Source: Tardiphaga sp. (lineage in GTDB: Bacteria > Pseudomonadota > Alphaproteobacteria > Rhizobiales > Xanthobacteraceae). From it: 56,056 nucleotides of DNA. The position numbers and the translations under genes are program-made. Under the pieces are notes generated by a model, which was not told the DNA's origin, searched no databases, and worked only from the letters and a program-made list of their open reading frames with translations. Positions within the stretch are counted from its first letter, which is position 1. Each line of letters begins with the position of its first letter. The DNA lies in contig NZ_JAQGJT010000099.1 of assembly GCF_028290495.1 (NCBI RefSeq), positions 1 to 56,056 on the forward strand, read 5' to 3'. Below are positions 8,825 to 17,712 of the stretch, piece after piece.

Positions 8825-11170
8825 CTAACTGGTTCCGAACAAGGCGATGGTGGATGCCTGCTTCGCGCTCGCCCAACTGTAGTTTCGATCGTATAGCAGG
8901 CGTGCATTTGCGCATGCCACTGCATAGCGTTGAGGGTCCGAAGCAAGCTCCCGCAATGTCGTGACCATCGCTCCTGCTTTGACATAGGGTGTCTTCAGCA
9001 CGCACGACGGATCGCTCAGTTCCCCAGAGATATGCAACTCTTCGTTAAGAATGATTGGTCGACCAAGCGAAAGCGCTTCAGCAAGTTTGTTGGATGCCGC
9101 GTATCGATTGATCGTGCGCTGCGGATCGTAAAGTACCGGCACGAAATGGCAGCGCCGGGTCTCCTCGAGAACGGCCCCCGAGTCCAGAAAACCAAGGAAC
9201 GTCACGTTTTCGGCTTGCCTAATGGCTTCGACTATTTCGGAAGAGCCTTCTCCTGCGACGCGCAACTCGACGCCGGGGCCCTTTGCAAGTTCCAGCAGCG
9301 CGCCAAGGCCTCTTTGCCAGTCCAGCCAGCCGCCGTAGAAAATCTTGATCTTTCCGTCGAGGAGCGGTTCAGGTGGCGCAGCACCGCTGTCCGGCGGCAG
9401 GTTTCGAACCACCGTGACCTTGTGTTGGCACCAGCGTGGCAGAGCATCCCGGCGAAAGCCTTCTGGAACAAGCGTCGCATCGGATAGCAGAACTGCCAGA
9501 CCTTCCAAGGCATTCATGAAACGTGTGACCGGAACCGGCAGCGCATAGCGCTGCGCCAGGTTGTCGTGAATGTTGTACAGGAGGCGGCAGTTGCACATGA
9601 GCTTGTAGAGCATGGCCGCCGGGAATGTCTCGATATCGGAGGCATGCACAATTCCCGGCGATCTGTGCCACAGGACTTTCAGCATGCCGACGTTGCATGA
9701 AAGTATCCCGCCGATGTAGCGAAACGGCTTTCTTCCGTTCAGAAGCGGAAACGGCGTCCCGACACGGACGACCTCGTAGCCCTCCCATGTATCCGAGGAA
9801 AGCGTTTCGCCACGCTTGGCGCCGATGAACACAACCGCAAGTCCCGCCTGACGTGCAACATCCATCATTCTCGTCACGCGGGGGACGGGCCTGTCGGCGA
9901 AGCGCGCAAAGGCCGCAACCTGTGCCTCACGGGGATCGCTTCGTTCGCGACGGGCCGTGAGAGTCATCCCGAACAGGAATGTCGCCAGCGAACCGGCAGC
10001 GCTTGCAAAAAGGAAGCCGGGCACGGCCATCGACGGAACAAAGAACAACGCGCACAGTCCGTTACATACGCCAACAAAATAACATAGCGATTCGAACCAA
10101 ACCAACGATGTGACTTTAAAGAGGTTTGCCAGGTTCATCGCAAATCCAAACGCGACTACGCCCAATAGTATGTCTCTGCAAAGAGCGGCCCCAACCGCGA
10201 GCTCGAAGCCGAACATCGTCGCGACGATCCACGGCACGACGGAAACCGTCGCCAGGACCATCAGCAGGGCCAGCCCCAAAGCATCGACGATCATTCCCCT
10301 GAACTTACGTGCCGGAGAGCGCCCTTCTCTGCTCAATTTCGGAAACCAGCGCAGCCAGGAAGACAGAAACACCATGCCGAACAGCGTCCCGAACGCGAGC
10401 GAAACGCCTGCGACCCCAAGGTCGACACCGGAATAGTAGCTTCCAATCAGATAACGCGGCGAGTTACTCGCCGCCGCGCTTACGGCAACGCCGAGCGTAA
10501 ACCACACCGTGCGGCGCACCAGGACGGCGGACTGTCCCAGCCTGGCGCGCAGCGTGCCCGGCCGGCGGTCCGGCCAGGAGAGCCTCACGGCCCGGATCCA
10601 GCACGTCACGGCTGCGAATGCCGCCCCGATAACCAGCAGGTAGATCGGGGAGACGCTAATCCCGAGCGGAATTATGCAGGTGGGGAGTAACACGAGCAAT
10701 AACTTCGCGACGTTCAACGTTGCATAGCGACGCATCGCGCTCGCCGTGCTCTGCCGTAGCAGGTCGAAGCCCCAGGTGAGATCGACCGCTGCGTCGGATA
10801 TCCGAAGCAGGACGACGAGAATCAAAAGCGACACCGGAATATCTAGCATCTGCCAGATCGCAAGAACGGCGATGGTGGCCACCAGGGTCGACGCGATGCG
10901 CGTACCCGTATAGTCCCAGCTGTCGAACTCGCTCATGCGATCGACGCTGATGTAATAAACCAGCCCAAGAAACGACAGGCTGAAGATCAGCGCCGCAATT
11001 CCAGACGCGATGACAAACTGCGCGGCAGCGACCAGGCTGACCGTATGGGACAACACAACGGCGACTACGATATTGGGAGCGGCAGCGGCAACCTGCCCTA
11101 CGATGGCAAAGAAATGGTGGGACAGCCCGCCTAGTGCGCTTCTGCTGGCTATCTTCCCAAATCTATTCAT
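8825..11170 (-). CDS. Fusion of Wzx-like flippase and GT4 glycosyltransferase
   Basis: The 781-aa protein has two parts. Residues 1-405 hold about twelve to fourteen hydrophobic helices in the pattern of MOP-superfamily polysaccharide flippases. Residues 425-781 are soluble and look like a GT-B glycosyltransferase: HASDIETFPAAML, LLYNIHDNLAQRY, FYGGWLDWQRGLGALLEL, VTFLGFLDSG, and the nucleotide-sugar end SNKLAEALSLGRPIIL. There is no stop or internal start needed between them, and the linker is short (406-424). The gene overlaps the upstream Gfo/Idh gene by ATGA. The fusion would couple sugar addition with lipid-linked unit export. The donor sugar is unknown. Confidence 0.8.
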   Translation of the reverse strand: MNRFGKIASRSALGGLSHHFFAIVGQVAAAAPNIVVAVVLSHTVSLVAAAQFVIASGIAALIFSLSFLGLVYYISVDRMSEFDSWDYTGTRIASTLVATIAVLAIWQMLDIPVSLLILVVLLRISDAAVDLTWGFDLLRQSTASAMRRYATLNVAKLLLVLLPTCIIPLGISVSPIYLLVIGAAFAAVTCWIRAVRLSWPDRRPGTLRARLGQSAVLVRRTVWFTLGVAVSAAASNSPRYLIGSYYSGVDLGVAGVSLAFGTLFGMVFLSSWLRWFPKLSREGRSPARKFRGMIVDALGLALLMVLATVSVVPWIVATMFGFELAVGAALCRDILLGVVAFGFAMNLANLFKVTSLVWFESLCYFVGVCNGLCALFFVPSMAVPGFLFASAAGSLATFLFGMTLTARRERSDPREAQVAAFARFADRPVPRVTRMMDVARQAGLAVVFIGAKRGETLSSDTWEGYEVVRVGTPFPLLNGRKPFRYIGGILSCNVGMLKVLWHRSPGIVHASDIETFPAAMLYKLMCNCRLLYNIHDNLAQRYALPVPVTRFMNALEGLAVLLSDATLVPEGFRRDALPRWCQHKVTVVRNLPPDSGAAPPEPLLDGKIKIFYGGWLDWQRGLGALLELAKGPGVELRVAGEGSSEIVEAIRQAENVTFLGFLDSGAVLEETRRCHFVPVLYDPQRTINRYAASNKLAEALSLGRPIILNEELHISGELSDPSCVLKTPYVKAGAMVTTLRELASDPQRYAVACANARLLYDRNYSWASAKQASTIALFGTS

Positions 11171-12333
11171 CGGTCGGCAACCTGCTGGGCCGTCACAGTG
11201 ACCGGCTGCCCACTGTCAGCGGCCTCCTTCACTGCCAAAAACAGCTCTGCCGTTGCCCTGACATAGCTCCGGCTGGCGGCTTTCGATCGGTCAAGACTGG
11301 CAATTGCGGTCAGGCTGTTGACGATATTCGACCGGTGCCCATGATCTCGGAAAAGCCCTTTGTATCGGAGACGCCGGTGTCCGGAATCGATTCGAAGATG
11401 TTGAAAATCGGACATGGTAATCAGGACGTCGCCGCGATGCGCATTGAGAACCTCGCGCACGCCCTCGAACGTGTGGCCTTTGGCCGAGAAGGTGATCCCC
11501 GCCACCGACTTGTCGGCAAAAACAATCGAGACGGAAAAGTCAGACTTGGCTTCGGGCGCGGAGACGGCGTTGATGACGCATGGAAACGCGTTTTCCAGCC
11601 CTACCATCTCGAGCGTCAGGTCCGTCCAATGACAAAGATTTCCAAGAATCCGTCCGCCTTCTGCCTCACTGAAGTACCAGTGATCGTCAGGAATTTCGTG
11701 GCCGGCGATAAACCAGTTCACCATCAAGGGACCGGCGGCCGTCTCCAAGGCGCTTCTTATACGCCTAAAGATCTCGCTCCGCGGGCGATTGAACCCCAAG
11801 AATACCATGCAATCCGGGTTGCGCTTCTGCGCGGCATCGAGGCGCTCGAGTTGATCCCTCGTGACGACATGCGGCTTTTCAATATGGACATGCTTGCCCG
11901 CGTCGAGGCAGCGAATGGCGTATTCGGCATGTGATGCGTGATTTGATGCGATATAAACCAGCTTGATTTTATCGTCGTTCAGCAGCGTTTCGAAATTTGC
12001 CGCGGCATAGGCCCCGTTATATGCCTCGCAGAGAGAACGCGACCGTGATGGCAGCAGGTCGTACGTCGCCTGCAGAAAGTTCGGCTTCGCTCCCTTGAGA
12101 TAGAAGGCGGTGTTGAAAAGAAAGTTTCCGGCGCCGACAACTCCGACGAAGCGATCCGGACTTTCGGGATTGGAGCATTTCGGATTGCGCCAGACATCTC
12201 CTTCAAATCCCAGCGTCTTGCCCGAATGCAATTGCGCCTTGGCTTTGACGAAGGTCGTGATCGGCCCGAACAGCGTCGCGTAGCGAACGAGTTTTCGGAC
12301 CTTGAAAGCCACCGATGTTTTGTTGTGCTGCAT
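11167..12333 (-). CDS. Gfo/Idh/MocA family oxidoreductase
   Basis: A 388-aa NAD(P)-dependent sugar oxidoreductase. The Rossmann motif VGVVGAGNF lies near residue 67, preceded by an extra N-terminal stretch. HVHIEKPHV holds the conserved EKP, and DDHWYFSEAEGGRILGN followed by CHWTDL holds the catalytic G-G...H..D segment. It resembles the C-terminal half of the bi-domain oxidoreductase at 14323-16449 (GDHWVHGPEGGGRNIGEACH). I place the start at ATG 12333; TTG 12342 would overlap the upstream stop. The stop overlaps the next start by ATGA, so translation is likely coupled. It probably oxidises or epimerises a nucleotide-linked or polymer sugar; substrate unknown. Confidence 0.85.
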   Translation of the reverse strand: MQHNKTSVAFKVRKLVRYATLFGPITTFVKAKAQLHSGKTLGFEGDVWRNPKCSNPESPDRFVGVVGAGNFLFNTAFYLKGAKPNFLQATYDLLPSRSRSLCEAYNGAYAAANFETLLNDDKIKLVYIASNHASHAEYAIRCLDAGKHVHIEKPHVVTRDQLERLDAAQKRNPDCMVFLGFNRPRSEIFRRIRSALETAAGPLMVNWFIAGHEIPDDHWYFSEAEGGRILGNLCHWTDLTLEMVGLENAFPCVINAVSAPEAKSDFSVSIVFADKSVAGITFSAKGHTFEGVREVLNAHRGDVLITMSDFQHLRIDSGHRRLRYKGLFRDHGHRSNIVNSLTAIASLDRSKAASRSYVRATAELFLAVKEAADSGQPVTVTAQQVADR

Positions 12334-12338
12334 TTTCT

Positions 12339-14288
12339 TCAAGCCTGTCTGTTGTCGACCAACGACAGCCGAAGCTCGAAGTTGCTGACCAATGTGCCGC
12401 CCCCCGCCGGGCCGGCCACGACACGTATCCCGGTACTGGAGACTTCGCCCCCATACACCGGAGAGAACTGAAACGCGAACCGCTCAATGGCGCGCAAGCC
12501 GCTGCCGGTAAAATTCACCGTGCCCGCGACGCCTTCGCCGGTGAGGGCTGCCATATGCTCCGATACGAGTTCCACAGCGATGCCTGGAGCGAAATGCCAG
12601 CGCAACTCCACCGACTCGTCCGAAGACCAGCTATCCTCATTTTGGAGCCGGTAGCTCTCGCCATCGCGGGAAACCCTCAGCTTGCGCTTGACGTCAGCAA
12701 GATGTTTAGCCGCCACGACTGTCGCCGTAAACTGCGCGGCGCCGCCATCCGATGTGATCCCTGCTTCGGCGCACACCGGCGCGCCGCGGACCGTCATTCC
12801 GATGGAACCCTCGGCCCCGGCAAAGCGCGGCGACGACGCTGCCTGGATCACATTGTGCGCGCGCGACGAGATGTTCTGTGCCCGGCGGGCTGCATCCAGC
12901 GTGTAGGAGTGGCACCCTTCATCGACAATGAAATCAGCACCACCAGCGCTCACCCAGATCGACTGCGCGTCATCGTGATCGTGCGACGCACGGCCTTTGA
13001 GGCCCTGCTGCCCGACCCGCATGGCCACACTGAGTTCGCCGACCGTTGCCGACAGAAGCCCTCCGGCGAAGCGCACGGCACTTGGTGAATGGAGCGACGC
13101 GCCGATGGCGTGGCCGGAGCCGCCGATCGCCCGGAGCCACAATTCGAAATCGCTCATTGGGCCGCCAGCCCGGCTTTCGGCGAGCGCCTTCAATCCCGCA
13201 ACGCTGCGGGCTGAAACGCCAAACTCCAGAATTTGTCCGCTGTCGCAATCGCCAATCACCGGCAGCAGGTCGCGGCAATCGGCTAGGTCGCAGGCGAATC
13301 CGACCGAGGCGTCAAATATGGCCGAAAGCTCATGGGACACGGCGCCCGATCGCCGGATTGAAAATGCGCGAGCCAGGGCGACCATGTCGGTGCATAACCT
13401 GTGATAGATTGGGGCGCGTTCGATATGGCATCCGTCCGGCTCGAACTGACGCCCGGCTTCCTCGGTGAAAGCCTTCACGTCCTTCGCGTGTGTCGTGTCG
13501 TTCTCAACCACCACCGACAGCACCAACATTCCGAGCAGGTCGGCGAGGTAGTGATTCCCCGGCACATCGCTGATCTCGGGAAACCGGCACAGGAAGCGGT
13601 AGTGGCTCGAAAGGCTCCGCACCGCCCTGCCGGCGAACCCGGCGGAGAAGCCATCGGCGACCACACAGCATGCCAGCATCATGTTGACCGCACGGATCGC
13701 GACCTCCATTGCACATGCCCAATTGACGCCGTACCCCACCGGATTTGACGTGATCCAGTCATCGACAATCTCTTCCAGTCGCGCGATGCAGCTATCGCGG
13801 AGGTCCGGAATCAGCAACGCGCCTTCCGCAAGCCAGACCAAATACTGCAGGCGGCTCAGTTCCCAGGCGATCTTGACGTCGCAGTGCTGCCCCGATGCCA
13901 CGTAATCCACTCGAGAAAAATACACCAGCGGCCAAGCATGATCGTGAACCGGATCCCTGAGCCATCCGGCCTGCCGCGGAATCGCAACTTTGCCATATCC
14001 CAGCACGGACCATTGGCCGGACAACACCGCTTCGGCGCGTAGCCTGCAGCGACCGACGAATTCGACGTCGGCTTTTGCTTGCCTAAGCAGGTCGGAGCGA
14101 ATTCCGGAGCCCAGACGCTCCAGCCGCAGGATTTTCTGCGGCGAGTCCGAGGCGGCGCCGCTGTCCCTCGGATAAAGCGGCGCCCAGACATGTGGCGCCA
14201 ACGCAGACTTGATCTTGAACAGCGTAGCCGCCACCCCGGCTTCGCGAATGCGCGAACCGTAATATTGCGCTCGTTTCAAATAGCCCAA
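12339..14288 (-). CDS. Heparinase II/III-like polysaccharide lyase (first copy)
   Basis: A 649-aa protein. The N-terminal half is the helical toroid region (NPVGYGVNWACAMEVAIRAV, PGNHYLADLLGML, ERAPIYHRLCTDM). The C-terminal beta-sandwich carries ASHDHDDAQSIWVSAGGADF, then VDEGCHSYTLDAARRAQ, the usual His/Asp and Tyr positions of the Hepar_II_III family. These enzymes cut uronic-acid-containing polymers by beta-elimination. No obvious signal peptide is present. The start is TTG 14288, with GAGG about nine bases upstream; no ATG lies in the right place. It is probably used to trim or recycle the polymer made by this locus. A second, shorter relative lies at 21380-23056. Confidence 0.85.
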   Translation of the reverse strand: MGYLKRAQYYGSRIREAGVAATLFKIKSALAPHVWAPLYPRDSGAASDSPQKILRLERLGSGIRSDLLRQAKADVEFVGRCRLRAEAVLSGQWSVLGYGKVAIPRQAGWLRDPVHDHAWPLVYFSRVDYVASGQHCDVKIAWELSRLQYLVWLAEGALLIPDLRDSCIARLEEIVDDWITSNPVGYGVNWACAMEVAIRAVNMMLACCVVADGFSAGFAGRAVRSLSSHYRFLCRFPEISDVPGNHYLADLLGMLVLSVVVENDTTHAKDVKAFTEEAGRQFEPDGCHIERAPIYHRLCTDMVALARAFSIRRSGAVSHELSAIFDASVGFACDLADCRDLLPVIGDCDSGQILEFGVSARSVAGLKALAESRAGGPMSDFELWLRAIGGSGHAIGASLHSPSAVRFAGGLLSATVGELSVAMRVGQQGLKGRASHDHDDAQSIWVSAGGADFIVDEGCHSYTLDAARRAQNISSRAHNVIQAASSPRFAGAEGSIGMTVRGAPVCAEAGITSDGGAAQFTATVVAAKHLADVKRKLRVSRDGESYRLQNEDSWSSDESVELRWHFAPGIAVELVSEHMAALTGEGVAGTVNFTGSGLRAIERFAFQFSPVYGGEVSSTGIRVVAGPAGGGTLVSNFELRLSLVDNRQA

Positions 14289-14322
14289 TGAAGTCGTTCC
14301 TCGAAATCTTCGGCTACGGCCG

Positions 14323-16449
14323 TCACTTCAGCAGCTGCCCCTGCACCGCAAAGCTCACTTGAGACGCCGACAGTTGATCTTTGAGCGATATCGGCCATTG
14401 CCCCGTGGTGGTCAGCGCCTCGCCGAGCACCCGCATTTCATGCATTTGGCCCTTGTCGGCGACCAAACCTTTCCAGCCGCCCTGCCCGCCGATAACCGAG
14501 AGCTGCTTGTAATCATCCAGCACAAGTACCTTTCCATCGACGAAGATCTCGGCCCGTTCCTTTGGATAGTTGCGATTTCCCATCGATGTGTAGGTCAGCG
14601 TACACACCGATCCATCAGCATATCGGATGGTTGCGACGAAATTATCGTCCCGTCTCCAGTGCTTGCTGCCGGGTGTAATCGACACGGCATGAACTTCAAC
14701 GGCGCTGCTGCCAGTCAGTGCGTTGAACAGATCATAGATGTGGCACGCCTCGCCGATGTTGCGCCCTCCGCCCTCCGGACCATGCACCCAATGATCGCCA
14801 GGGATGTAGCCGGCGTTCATGCGGTAATTAACGATCAAAGGTGACGCACGACCTTTCAGGATGCCTTGAGCAGAGACGATGGCCGGTGAAAACCGCCGGT
14901 TGTAACCGGTCATCAGCATCGGGCCCTCGGGGTTTTGCGAGTAGAATTCTTCGAACGAGTCCAGTTCGGACTCGTTCATGGCCAGCGGCTTTTCAACGAA
15001 AACATGCTTGCCTGCGCGCAGCGCGGCGAGCGCCATCCGCGCATGAAGGTTGTGGCGCGTCGAAACCAAGACGAGGTTGATCTCGCTGTCCGTTATCGCG
15101 TCCTCGAAATTGGTGGATGCCTTTGCCGCCGAGAACCTTTCGGCGGCGCTAACGGCCGACAATCCGGTCTTGCTGACAATTAACCGAACGTCGAATTTGT
15201 CGCCTAGCTTGATAAGGTTCGGAAGATGAACCCCCGTGGTGAAGCCGCCAGAGCCGACGATGGCCACCTTGATCGACCGATCGACGGTCCTAGGCTTGTT
15301 GATCTGGAGTGACGTAAGGCGCTCTTCGCTAGCCCGGGGGTATCCCAAAAGAACCAGGAGCGGCTTTCGCTCCCCGCCGGTGAGCGCCTTATATGCCTCT
15401 TCTGCCCTATCGATGTCGAATGGTGCTTCCAGCATGTTGCCCAGCTTCACGCTCCCGCAAGACAACAGACGGAGGTATTCTTGCATGTTCCGATTTTCGG
15501 TCCAGCGGACGTACGGCAGGGGATAGTCGGCCCCTTCTTCTTCGTAAATCGGATCGTATCGGCCCGGGCCGTAAGAGCATGAGATCAATACGTCTAGCTC
15601 TTTGGCGTAGATATCTTCTCGGGCCATATCAAGACCGACATCGCCAACGATCACTACGCGCGCTTTCTTGCGGCACGATTGAAAGGCTTCTTTCAGGATA
15701 TCACTGGATGCTGAGGCAGCCGTTATAATGACGGCGTCGGCGCCGTATCCATCGGTGAGCTTCAATATCTGGGCGGCAAGGTCGTCACCGCCAGCCTTGA
15801 TGCCGACATCGAGGCCGTTCTGCTGCGCGCACGCGATGCGGTCGGAATCCACATCCGTCGCAATAACCCTGCAGCCGCTCGCCTTGAGAAGCTGCGCCGT
15901 AATTTGGCCAAGGATACCTAGGCCGATCACCAGCACTGTTTCGCCCATCGTCGGGACAGCTCGCCGTACTCCCTGCAAGGCAATTGCACCGAGCGTTACC
16001 GTGGCGGCTGCATCGTCGGGCAACCCATTAGGTACCCGGACACATAGATTGACGGGGACATCGATGAACTCAGCATGATTGGCGATACCCGCGCCGGCAC
16101 AGGCCACGCGGTCACCGACCGCGATATCAGTTACTTCACTACCCACATCAACGACGACGCCGGACGCCGAGTAACCAATAGCCATGCCGGCGTCGAGCTT
16201 GCCTTTGACCTGCTTGTAGACGCGTGCGATGCCCTGGTCGCGCATCATTTGAACGACCCGCTTCACGTGATGCGGCTGCCTTAGTGCCCTTCGGTAAAGC
16301 GGCAGCCCGGACATCTTGATTCCGGCCATCTCGGTCCCCACGCTGACGCAGGATCGTTCTACGCGCACTAGGACGTTTTTGCTACCGACAAGCGGAGCGG
16401 GTACGTGCTTCAAGAACACTTTCCCCGAGCGGACAAGTAGCTGCTTCAT
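14323..16449 (-). CDS. Bi-domain oxidoreductase: zinc-type alcohol dehydrogenase fused to Gfo/Idh/MocA domain
   Basis: A 708-aa fusion. Residues 1-370 are an MDR (alcohol dehydrogenase-like) domain: VGTEMAGIK, AIGYSASGVVVDVGSEVTDI, GDRVACAGAG, and the cofactor loop VLVIGLGILGQITAQLL. The usual structural Cys cluster is not seen. After a linker, residues 395-708 form a Gfo/Idh domain: VAIVGSGGFTTGVHLPNL, HVFVEKPLAMNESEL, GDHWVHGPEGGGRNIGEA followed by CHIYDL. ATG 16449 overlaps the wecC stop by ATGA; TTG 16455 is a weaker choice. Such fusions are repeatedly found next to heparinase-like genes in exopolysaccharide loci, as here. The substrate is unknown; sequential redox steps on one sugar are likely. 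Confidence 0.88.
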   Translation of the reverse strand: MKQLLVRSGKVFLKHVPAPLVGSKNVLVRVERSCVSVGTEMAGIKMSGLPLYRRALRQPHHVKRVVQMMRDQGIARVYKQVKGKLDAGMAIGYSASGVVVDVGSEVTDIAVGDRVACAGAGIANHAEFIDVPVNLCVRVPNGLPDDAAATVTLGAIALQGVRRAVPTMGETVLVIGLGILGQITAQLLKASGCRVIATDVDSDRIACAQQNGLDVGIKAGGDDLAAQILKLTDGYGADAVIITAASASSDILKEAFQSCRKKARVVIVGDVGLDMAREDIYAKELDVLISCSYGPGRYDPIYEEEGADYPLPYVRWTENRNMQEYLRLLSCGSVKLGNMLEAPFDIDRAEEAYKALTGGERKPLLVLLGYPRASEERLTSLQINKPRTVDRSIKVAIVGSGGFTTGVHLPNLIKLGDKFDVRLIVSKTGLSAVSAAERFSAAKASTNFEDAITDSEINLVLVSTRHNLHARMALAALRAGKHVFVEKPLAMNESELDSFEEFYSQNPEGPMLMTGYNRRFSPAIVSAQGILKGRASPLIVNYRMNAGYIPGDHWVHGPEGGGRNIGEACHIYDLFNALTGSSAVEVHAVSITPGSKHWRRDDNFVATIRYADGSVCTLTYTSMGNRNYPKERAEIFVDGKVLVLDDYKQLSVIGGQGGWKGLVADKGQMHEMRVLGEALTTTGQWPISLKDQLSASQVSFAVQGQLLK

Positions 16450-17711
16450 GACCAAACACCGCGCGTATCAATCACTAGCTTTCCCTTCAGATTATCGGCC
16501 GCGATGGCGTTATAGCTGCGGTGGTTTACCAGCATGACAACTATCTGCGCGAGTTCTATTGCTTCATCCACATTGGTCGCCAGCCGAATATTTGAATTCT
16601 TCCGCAGCATAGGAGGAAGTTGCGTGATATGCGGTTCAGAGACAATTACATTGCAATCATGCCAAGATGCTGCACTCTCCGCGATGTGCACGGCGGGGCT
16701 TTCCCGGAGATCGTCCACGTCCGGCTTAAATGCAAGACCGAGCAAGAGCACCGTCGGGCTCGAATGGCTTTTTTTCACTTCGGCAACCGCTGCGCGAATT
16801 TGAGCCAGAACATGGCCAGGCTTGGAATCGTTAACCTCACGCGCGGTCCTGATCAGGATCGCTTCATCTGGCGCCGCCGATACAATGAACCAAGGATCGA
16901 CTGCAATGCAGTGTCCGCCTACGCCCGGCCCGGGTTGCAGAATATTGACCCGGGGATGATGGTTTGCAAGCCGGATGAGGTCCCAAACGTTAATCCCAAG
17001 TTTGTCGCAAACCATTGAGAGCTCATTGGCGAAGGCAATTCCGACATCCCGGAATGAATTTTCAGCAAGCTTGCACATCTCGGCGGTTGGAGCGTTTGTC
17101 AGCAGAATCCCCCCTTTGCAGAAGCTTCGATACAGCTCTTCTGCGCGCGCGGAACATTGCGCAGACATTCCTCCGATCACCCGATCGTTTTCGACGAGTT
17201 CGACAAGCACCCGCCCGGGCATAACGCGCTCGGGGCAATACGCCACGTTGATGTCAGGCGCCGTATCATTCTCGGTCGGAAAACGCAGATCCGGCCGCAT
17301 CTCGGTAAGGCGCCTTGTGAGATCAGCTGTCGTTCCCGGCGGGGAGGTTGATTCCAGAACGATCAAGTCGCCACGCTTGAGAAACGGGGCAATGGAGGCT
17401 GCCGCAGCACCTACGTACGCCATATCGGCCTTGCCGTCGCGGACGGGTGTCGGAACTGCGATCACGAACGCATCCGCCGGTTCCGGCTTCAACGATGCAC
17501 GAAGCCGTCCATTGGCAACCACGATAGCCGTGACCGCATCCAAGTCGGGCTCCACAATGTGAATCTCGCCGCGCGAAATCTTGGCGACGATCTCAGGATC
17601 AATATCCACGCCGACGACTGATATTCCCTTCGATGCTAGAACTGCCGCAGTTGGGAGTCCAATGTAGCCTAAACCAATGACGCAGACTGTTCCGTAACTA
17701 TTCCCGCTCAT
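16446..17711 (-). CDS. wecC: UDP-N-acetyl-D-mannosamine dehydrogenase
   Basis: A 421-aa enzyme that oxidises UDP-ManNAc twice with NAD to UDP-ManNAcA. It has the Rossmann start CVIGLGYIGLPTAAVLASKG, VLESTSPPGTT, YCPERVMPGR, the helix AEMCKLAENSFRDVGIAFAN, NHHPRVNILQPGPGVGGHC with the catalytic Cys, IAVDPWF, and the C-terminal LGLAFKPDVDDLRESPA. HHPRVNIL is closer to WecC than to UDP-glucose dehydrogenase. ATG 17711 is one base after the wecB stop; the longer frame to 17768 overlaps wecB and lacks conservation. The adjacent wecB supplies its substrate. Confidence 0.93.
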   Translation of the reverse strand: MSGNSYGTVCVIGLGYIGLPTAAVLASKGISVVGVDIDPEIVAKISRGEIHIVEPDLDAVTAIVVANGRLRASLKPEPADAFVIAVPTPVRDGKADMAYVGAAAASIAPFLKRGDLIVLESTSPPGTTADLTRRLTEMRPDLRFPTENDTAPDINVAYCPERVMPGRVLVELVENDRVIGGMSAQCSARAEELYRSFCKGGILLTNAPTAEMCKLAENSFRDVGIAFANELSMVCDKLGINVWDLIRLANHHPRVNILQPGPGVGGHCIAVDPWFIVSAAPDEAILIRTAREVNDSKPGHVLAQIRAAVAEVKKSHSSPTVLLLGLAFKPDVDDLRESPAVHIAESAASWHDCNVIVSEPHITQLPPMLRKNSNIRLATNVDEAIELAQIVVMLVNHRSYNAIAADNLKGKLVIDTRGVWS

Positions 17712-17712
17712 C

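Noticed and set aside
8764..8985. N-terminal extension of asnB
   Set aside because: Class II amidotransferases need Cys directly after Met1; the ATG at 8763 has a good ribosome site, and the extension overlaps the upstream gene.
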